A DNA stretch of 64,000 nt from Henckelia pumila (lineage: Eukaryota > Streptophyta > Magnoliopsida > Lamiales > Gesneriaceae): contig NC_133122.1 of the NCBI RefSeq assembly GCF_033568475.1, positions 180,625,449 to 180,689,448 on the forward strand, read 5' to 3'. A program made the translations under genes and the position numbers. The notes below the pieces were generated by a model that worked only from the letters and a program-made list of their open reading frames with translations, had not been told where the DNA came from and did no database searches. The stretch's first letter is position 1. Each line of letters starts with the position of its first letter. Below, in pieces: positions 58,748 to 64,000 of this stretch.

Positions 58748-59694
58748 TACGATGAGGTTGATTCAGTAACAATGACTTGTTTAATTTTAAGGATTTTTTG
58801 ATTCATGGTTCCAATATTTTCAAGGATATCTTCATCATTTCTAGCAAATGATAACGATCTTTTTGGAAGAGAATGTTTTGTTATTTGGAGGACATCTGAA
58901 CTCCATTTTTTTTATAGAAATCTATTTCTTCAATAAATGCCTTTCGGGGATGTTCAATTATTGTAATATTTTCAAACATTCTTTCAACAGAAATTGTTGG
59001 TTTCGTTGAAATTATTCCTATTTGAGAATTATTACTCATTGCTAAATTGACAACATAGTTTATACTGATTGGATCGATGGTTTCCTGTTAACATAAGATT
59101 ATTTCTATAAAAACAATAATCTAGTGTGAAAACATCATTTATGTTTTTTTTAATCAAAAAGAGATATATTGTATTGTGGATAAATACAAAATTTCATCTT
59201 TTTGTAACATAAGTTTCCTATAATTTTTTCAAGAATTGAATCCTCAAGATTACGTATCCTTTTGTCACGAACTGTGATTTCAATTGGTGTATCTATTTCT
59301 TCTCGGTAGTGAGCTGATACAATTATTTCAATTCCTCCGATATGAACATATTTCAGTTCAAATCTTTCTTTTTCACTGGCTTTTTTCATGATGATATCAA
59401 TATCTTGAGTTGTTAATAACTTTAGAGTGTTAGATCTTAATTCGTTATTTATTTTATATGACCGTTCTTTTGTTCGTATCGAATAATAAATTAAATTCTT
59501 TTTGGGATTAAGAAGATTTGAAATTTTACTTAATATTCCAGGTTGATTTATTAATTTTTTTTTGAATTAAAAAATCATGTTTTCTGTATTTCAGCAAACT
59601 TACTTTGATTGAATATAATATTCAAATTATACTCTTGATGTTCTTCAGATTCATCAATCTGAATGTTTTGGTTTGAAATTGTCACCTCAGTCAT
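58747..59694 (-). pseudogene. EPRV2 movement protein (30K superfamily)
   Basis: ATG at 59692-59694 (MTEVTISNQNIQ) and stop at 58747-58749 span 948 bp, the size of a caulimovirus movement protein. The core is in another frame at 59389-59150: YVHIGGIEIIVSAHYREEID, then PIEITVRDKRI and NLCYKKMKFCIYP. At least two frame changes occur between start and end. The core pattern is shared with EPRV1, where it instead lies downstream of capsid. Confidence 0.8.
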
Positions 59695-59909
59695 TTTAAC
59701 AGATAATAGAACTTTTTAATTTTTTTTAAAGCTATTAAAAGCTTTTTTGTTGAATCTATTTGTTCTAATAGATTCTGAAAATCTTCAAAATTATTAATTG
59801 AAGATTGAAAATTCTTGAGATGTTTCAAATTATTTTTACAATTTTCTATATCAAAATTTATATTTTGAGAATATAAATTAAAGATATTTGTTTTTGTATT
59901 TTCATACAT
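59691..59909 (-). CDS. EPRV2 small ORF upstream of movement protein
   Basis: 72 aa, Asn/Lys-rich, probably helical (MYENTKTNIFNLYSQ). Its stop overlaps the movement-protein ATG (ATGA). No recognised motif; the ORF VII-like position suggests a dispensable small viral protein. Confidence 0.5.
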   Translation of the reverse strand: MYENTKTNIFNLYSQNINFDIENCKNNLKHLKNFQSSINNFEDFQNLLEQIDSTKKLLIALKKIKKFYYLLK

Positions 59910-60222
59910 TTTTCATTTAGTAAAAATTGTTAGTTTTACTATTTTGTTTTTGTTGATCAGGTTTCGATAATAAAGCTTATTTTTATACATAACAGATTGT
60001 TATGTCTTCAATTTCTTTATTTTCAGAAATTTGAATTATCATTTTCCAGGTGCTTGAAAAATGTTCTTGTTTATGGTTTTTGAAATAAAAGGTTTGAAGA
60101 TTGTTTATTCTATTTCATAATTGATTTATTTGATGTAAATCTTTTAGTAAAATTATTATATCAAATAAGTTTTTTATCTCAACGTCTAAAGTTAATTCAG
60201 GCATTAATAATCTGCTTTATTA

Positions 60223-60238
60223 GCCGGCTCTGATACCA
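60223..60238 (-). other. EPRV2 primer-binding site (initiator tRNA-Met)
   Basis: Minus strand TGGTATCAGAGCCGGC, a perfect caulimovirid initiator-Met site, marking the conventional genome origin. Confidence 0.92.
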
Positions 60239-60275
60239 GGTTGCGAAATTCTTATGATTCTTTTGAACTTCTTAT

Positions 60276-60515
60276 TCATCGGTTTACAGATCGGTTTACA
60301 GATCTGATTAATTTGTAATAGATAAATGATTTAATTCCAATTTGGTTCCATTCATTAGTTACTATTTCAAATTTTAATTGATAAATTGATTCGAATATGG
60401 TTAAATCAAAATTATTTATATGTAATTCATGAAATGTATCATATTCATGATCATCCTCTGTTTCAAACCAGTTTTTAGTTATTAATTTTCCATTTCTTAT
60501 AAAGGATAATGACAT
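60276..60515 (-). CDS. EPRV2 ORF ending just before the primer site
   Basis: 79 aa from an ATG at 60513-60515 (MSLSFIRNGKLI); ends with a duplicated SVNR. No recognised family. It lies in the long leader between promoter and primer site. Confidence 0.4.
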   Translation of the reverse strand: MSLSFIRNGKLITKNWFETEDDHEYDTFHELHINNFDLTIFESIYQLKFEIVTNEWNQIGIKSFIYYKLIRSVNRSVNR

Positions 60516-60567
60516 GATTAATATATTTTAAATATTTCTTTAATTATTATTTTCATCATCAATTTCA

Positions 60568-60987
60568 TTATATATATTTTTTTATACTATGTTCACCAAA
60601 TCGAATAATTATATAATTTTCTACAATGAATAATCGTTGATTTATTGTACCCATTTCATTGTAGATCTGAATGTAGAGTGGATATGTATTTTCTAAATTT
60701 TGAATTTTGTTTCTCAAATCTCGAAACTTTCTATTTAACATTAGTACTTCTTGCTTTAGAGTCATTCTAGGCATGATAAATTTTTGGGTAAATTTTAAAT
60801 CAAAGGCAGCAGGAGGTTCAGGAAGGTTACCTTGATTGATTGAATCTTGGTTTTGAGCAGAGGCCAAATCCTTAACGATCACCTGATCAGATGGATCTCC
60901 AGGTTTAATCTCACCTTGAATCTTCAATGGTTGACTTCCAACCTTATCCTCCTTACGCCATGCTTGTTTAGTTATTTGCCATAGAGC
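60568..60987 (-). other. EPRV2 leader open frame without an early ATG
   Basis: The frame is open for 140 codons after a TAA at 60988-60990, yet its first ATG comes about halfway (FIMPRM). Composition is coding-like: a Lys/Asp/Pro-rich start and a helical, coiled-coil-like end (LNRKFRDLRNKIQNLENTYP). A strong donor-like GTAAGG occurs at 60951-60956. Non-AUG initiation after ribosome shunting, or splicing from an upstream AUG, are possible explanations. Confidence 0.45.
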
Positions 60988-61122
60988 TTAGTTTTGTTTC
61001 TAATTTTTATGTTTCTTAATCTCTGATAGTTTTCATACGTCTTGTATGAACCAAATTGTAAGAAACTTAAGAAGAGAAAGAAATACTCAAACTTCGCTTA
61101 TCATTTCACAAAACAGACTTTT

Positions 61123-61131
61123 CCTTAAATA
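61123..61131 (-). promoter_or_regulatory. EPRV2 pregenomic promoter TATA box
   Basis: Minus strand CCTATTTAAGGAAAAG, close to the TATATAAGGAAG context of the CaMV 35S promoter. It lies downstream of the transactivator-like ORF, as expected. A CACGTG (G-box-like) sits about 120 bp upstream near 61247. Confidence 0.65.
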
Positions 61132-61277
61132 GGCGTGGAGAAACGCTAAAGGCAAGAATTAATGTAGGGACCACTCCGACACTACATAATTAAAAATACA
61201 ACATTATTGAAGACAATTTATTTATTGTCTGAATGGACGCCTTTACACGTGATGTGGTCCACGATTTGTAATTTTCT

Positions 61278-62457
61278 TTACATTGATTCGCTGCCTGTAT
61301 CACTAGTGGCTTTAGACCACTTCTTTATTATTTTCTCTTCTTTGACAGCTGTTTTTTCTGTCTCTTCTTCTGTCTTTAGGCAATGTCCACATTTGTGAGT
61401 GAAAATTATTGTACTTAATCTCTTGCATAGCATCTGTTGTGTTTCTCTAGTCATGTCAACTTTTGCTTCATAGATCGGAGCTTCAAATTGAGCTAACAGG
61501 GCTTGATCTTTCTTTTGGATTGTCTCCTTGTGTCCAGTGGTTAATAAAATTTTACTAGATGCAAAATTTATTTTAACCTTTGAATTTTCATCAATCTTTC
61601 CAGTTTTTGAGATCATGTCGATTAATGTTTTTATTCATATCTCCGAAATTGTCGAGAGATCCATTACTGGTTTCTCTTCATTTGATCCTTCAAATAAGAA
61701 CTTGTCTTTATTTCTTCGACATTGAATGTATATCATTGGTTGATAGAATTTGTCATTATCCCAATCTGGAAGGGTTGAATGAATACTCAATGTTAACACT
61801 GGATCTTCTTTGAAGACTGCTTTCTTGAACTGGATGTACTATTTCTCAGTTGATATGGAAATAGTTCTATCTCTTGATTGTTAGGACTGACTTCTAATCC
61901 ACTTAATAATCCATTTGAAAAGAATCTTGCGACTTCATGCGCTGGAGCACCTTGCAGTGTTCTTGCTCTTGGTATGCTTTGTGTGTCACAAGTTTGTAGC
62001 CAAGATCCTGCAGATGGTTTGACTATTCTCAAATAGTTTAATGTTTCAAAGAACTCAGTCTTGAGTATTTCTGAAAAATTTGTTTTTTCAAAAATTGGTT
62101 TTTGTGGTCCCAGATTGACCATCTTTCTTTCTCTTGTTTCAAGGGCGTTTTTGAACATCCTTTCTTCTTTTCCATTTTTCTCAGTGTTGGCTGTGACCAC
62201 CGGTTCTTTTTCTTTTCTTTTTCTTTGTTGTCAGTGTTGGCTGTGACCACTGACTGTTTCTCATTCATCTCCATTATTTTATCAAATGGAGTTGCTATCT
62301 TGATTGGTGTTCTTGGTGAGGATGATGATGCCGATGTTGTCATCTTCTCTTTTATACTCTGAATTTTTCCGATTACATTCTTTTCTTTTTGTTGAAGAAT
62401 TTGAATTTCTTCTTGTATGTCGATCAATATTTCTTCTAATTGATTTAACTTGTCCAT
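61278..62457 (-). pseudogene. EPRV2 transactivator/inclusion-body-like ORF (ORF VI position)
   Basis: Segments 62457-62038, 62200-61793 and 61616-61278 lie in changing frames. The N-terminus is a coiled coil (LNQLEEILIDIQEEIQILQQ), then a Lys-rich linker; the middle (APAHEVARFFSNGLLSG) and a C-terminal CGHC-containing acid/Lys-rich end follow. The position after RNase H and before the promoter fits ORF VI, which in caulimoviruses reinitiates translation of downstream ORFs and forms viroplasms. Motif-level support is weak. Confidence 0.6.
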
Positions 62458-62617
62458 CCTGCACAAGAAAACATATATATATATATGTAATGGTTAGAAA
62501 TTTAACTCTTTATCGTGAGTAATTCGGATAGTTTTATTATGCATATCATTGCATTTATGAATTCTTTTGCAAGAACTGAACCAATCTTCATGAGATTGAT
62601 TATTTTACTCATAGAGT

Positions 62618-62784
62618 AATTCATGTTTCTGAATATAAATCTCTTTTCATCAATATATATTTTCCATGCTTTCTGAGGCATGTTCGGATGACTAGCTTGA
62701 AGCCATAAAATAATTCATGTTTCTGAATATAAATCTCATTTCATCAATTTATATTCTCCATGCTTTATAAGGCATGTTCGGATG
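62618..62784. repeat. Tandem duplication, ~93-bp period, within EPRV2
   Basis: Two copies (from 62618 and 62711) of TAATTCATGTTTCTGAATAT...GGCATGTTCGGATGACT with about 10% divergence, between RNase H and the transactivator-like ORF. Confidence 0.8.
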
Positions 62785-62805
62785 ACTCGCAGTCATTTTT
62801 TGGAT

Positions 62806-64000
62806 CACTTAGGATCTCTTTGTTGTTCCATTACTACAGATAGTATAATTTGGATGAAGTTCTCTGGTTAATGCGTCGGGTAATGAATTATCCGTTCATT
62901 TGACATGCTGGATCTCGAACTGATAATGTTTCAATTCCAATTGCCATCTTATTAACCTTGCTGCATTTCTCCCTACATTTCTTGATATTTTTCTTGTCTT
63001 GAAATATTTTAAATTCATATTATCTGTTCTTACTAAAAACGGTTTAGAAATAAGATAAATTTCATAAGTTCTAATTGTGAATATTAAAGCTAATAATTCT
63101 TTTTCATTTGAGTGATAATTTAGTTGTGCACCTTGAAAAGTTTCTGATGTATAATTACATAATTCTTCATTATTCATGGTAGCTGGTTTAGTAAGTTCTT
63201 CTAAATTTCTTTATCCTGTATAAGTTTTTAAATATGCTCCCCAGTATTCATCTGAAACGTTTGTTTCAATTATTATTATGTCTTTATTTGAAGAAAAATA
63301 TAACTCAGGAAGATTACTAATTATTTTTTTAATAGTGTCAATATAATTAGTATATTCTTTAGACCATTTCCACTTATAGTCCTATTTAAGTTTTGCCTCA
63401 AGAGGTTTTCTGATTTCTGCAAGTTTCTTAATGTAATTTTCAGAATAAGTTAATAATTCTAGAAATCTTCTTAATTGATCTTTATCTTTGATTTCACTAG
63501 AAAAATCATGAATTTTATTAAGTATATGTTGTTGTAAACAATGTTTTTCATATTCTATTTGTAATCCTAAATAATTTATTTTTGTTTTAAACAATTGTGC
63601 TTTCTTTTCAGAAAGTATAATTCCATCTTTATGACAAATATCTAATACTGTCATGAGGTCTTTATAATGTTGATCTAGTATTTTTGAATAAATTAATATG
63701 TCATCTATATAAACACAACAAAAATCTACATATGCTTTAAAAGATTCATCCATATATATATCTTTGGAAAATACATTGTGCTTGTTTAAGTTCGAAAGGT
63801 AATACAGTCCATTGATATTGTCCTTTTGGACAACTGAATGCTGTAAGTAATTGTATTTGTGGTTTTAACTGAATTTGTCAGTATCCTGATTTACAATCTA
63901 AACTGGAGAAATATTTCATTCCTCCTAAATAGTAAATCATTCTTGTTTGGGATATAATATCCATCCATAATTGTTGTTTTATTCATTTTTCGATAATCAA
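62806..64000 (-). pseudogene. EPRV2 reverse transcriptase-RNase H, 3' part
   Basis: RT segment 63753-63382 contains the catalytic YIDD (CVYIDDILIYS) and INYLGLQIEYE. RNase H follows at 63177-62896 (SNEKELLALIF with the catalytic Glu; VRTDNMNLKYF with an Asp; LIRWQLEL). A premature TGA ends that segment at 62896, and an alignable tail (SLPDALTREL) runs on to a stop near 62806. Upstream, 63754-64000 continues RT with stops, and the frame is cut by the window edge. Confidence 0.85.

Larger units (their letters stand above)
57050..64000 (-). mobile_element. Endogenous pararetrovirus 2 (Caulimoviridae), separate-ORF organisation, partial
   Basis: The minus strand from the right edge reads RT and RNase H (ORF V position), transactivator-like ORF (VI), intergenic promoter, leader, initiator-Met primer site, small ORF, movement protein (I), small coiled-coil ORF (II/III position) and capsid (IV), and stops soon after. 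Movement and capsid proteins are on separate, end-overlapping ORFs, as in caulimoviruses and soymoviruses, unlike EPRV1. The copy therefore spans the circular genome's origin and lost the protease/5' RT beyond the capsid at its left end; the remainder may continue to the right of the window. Frameshifts and stops are spread throughout, though the capsid is nearly intact. Confidence 0.85.

Noticed and set aside
1-64000. CRISPR arrays, operons, ribosome binding sites, rRNA or tRNA genes
   Set aside because: The window is plant nuclear DNA; direct repeats are transposon or satellite sequence, and TGGTATCAGAGC matches are retroelement primer sites rather than tRNA genes.

Overview
This is a eukaryotic nuclear window from a flowering plant, most likely a eudicot. 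It has intron-rich genes with GT-AG junctions, AT-rich introns and spacers, plant chromovirus-type LTR retrotransposons, a Mutator-like transposase, MITEs and two integrated plant pararetroviruses (Caulimoviridae). I cannot name the species.

Layout. (1) 1-12157 is a three-level nest on the minus strand: a young Ty3/gypsy chromovirus (240-7455, about 1% LTR divergence, target duplication GATGG) sits inside the gag of an older gypsy element (1-10433), which sits inside a decayed Mutator-like transposase (10434-12157, plus strand). (2) 12770-14612 is a tandem array of about nine ~217-bp units, followed by a decayed Ulp1-protease-like transposon gene (about 14860-17280, minus). (3) About 17600-25399 is endogenous pararetrovirus 1 (EPRV1, minus), ordered capsid-movement-protease-RT-RNase H-transactivator-like gene, the last split by a solo LTR (18394-19772). 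(4) 25785-54795 is a gene island: AKRP-like chloroplast ankyrin protein (+), PAT10-like DHHC S-acyltransferase (-), CHX-type cation/H+ antiporter (+), DUF1990/UPF0548 protein (-), DMP/DUF679 membrane protein (+) and a WEB-family coiled-coil protein (-), separated by MITEs and a ~4-kb repeat-bounded AT-rich block. (5) About 57050-64000 is endogenous pararetrovirus 2 (EPRV2, minus), of different organisation (RT/RNase H - transactivator-like - promoter/leader - primer site - movement - small coiled-coil ORF - capsid).

The six host genes are ordinary single-copy-looking genes with no evident shared pathway. I assembled exon models by hand for AKRP (431 aa), PAT10 (345 aa), CHX (785 aa) and DUF1990 (204 aa); every junction keeps frame and each total length fits its family. 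The most unusual material is in the flanks: two pararetroviruses of different gene order around one gene island, a near-palindrome array just upstream of the TATA box in a retrotransposon U3, and an in-frame UAG between otherwise fused gag and pol. I found no convincing evidence of a wholly new biological system.
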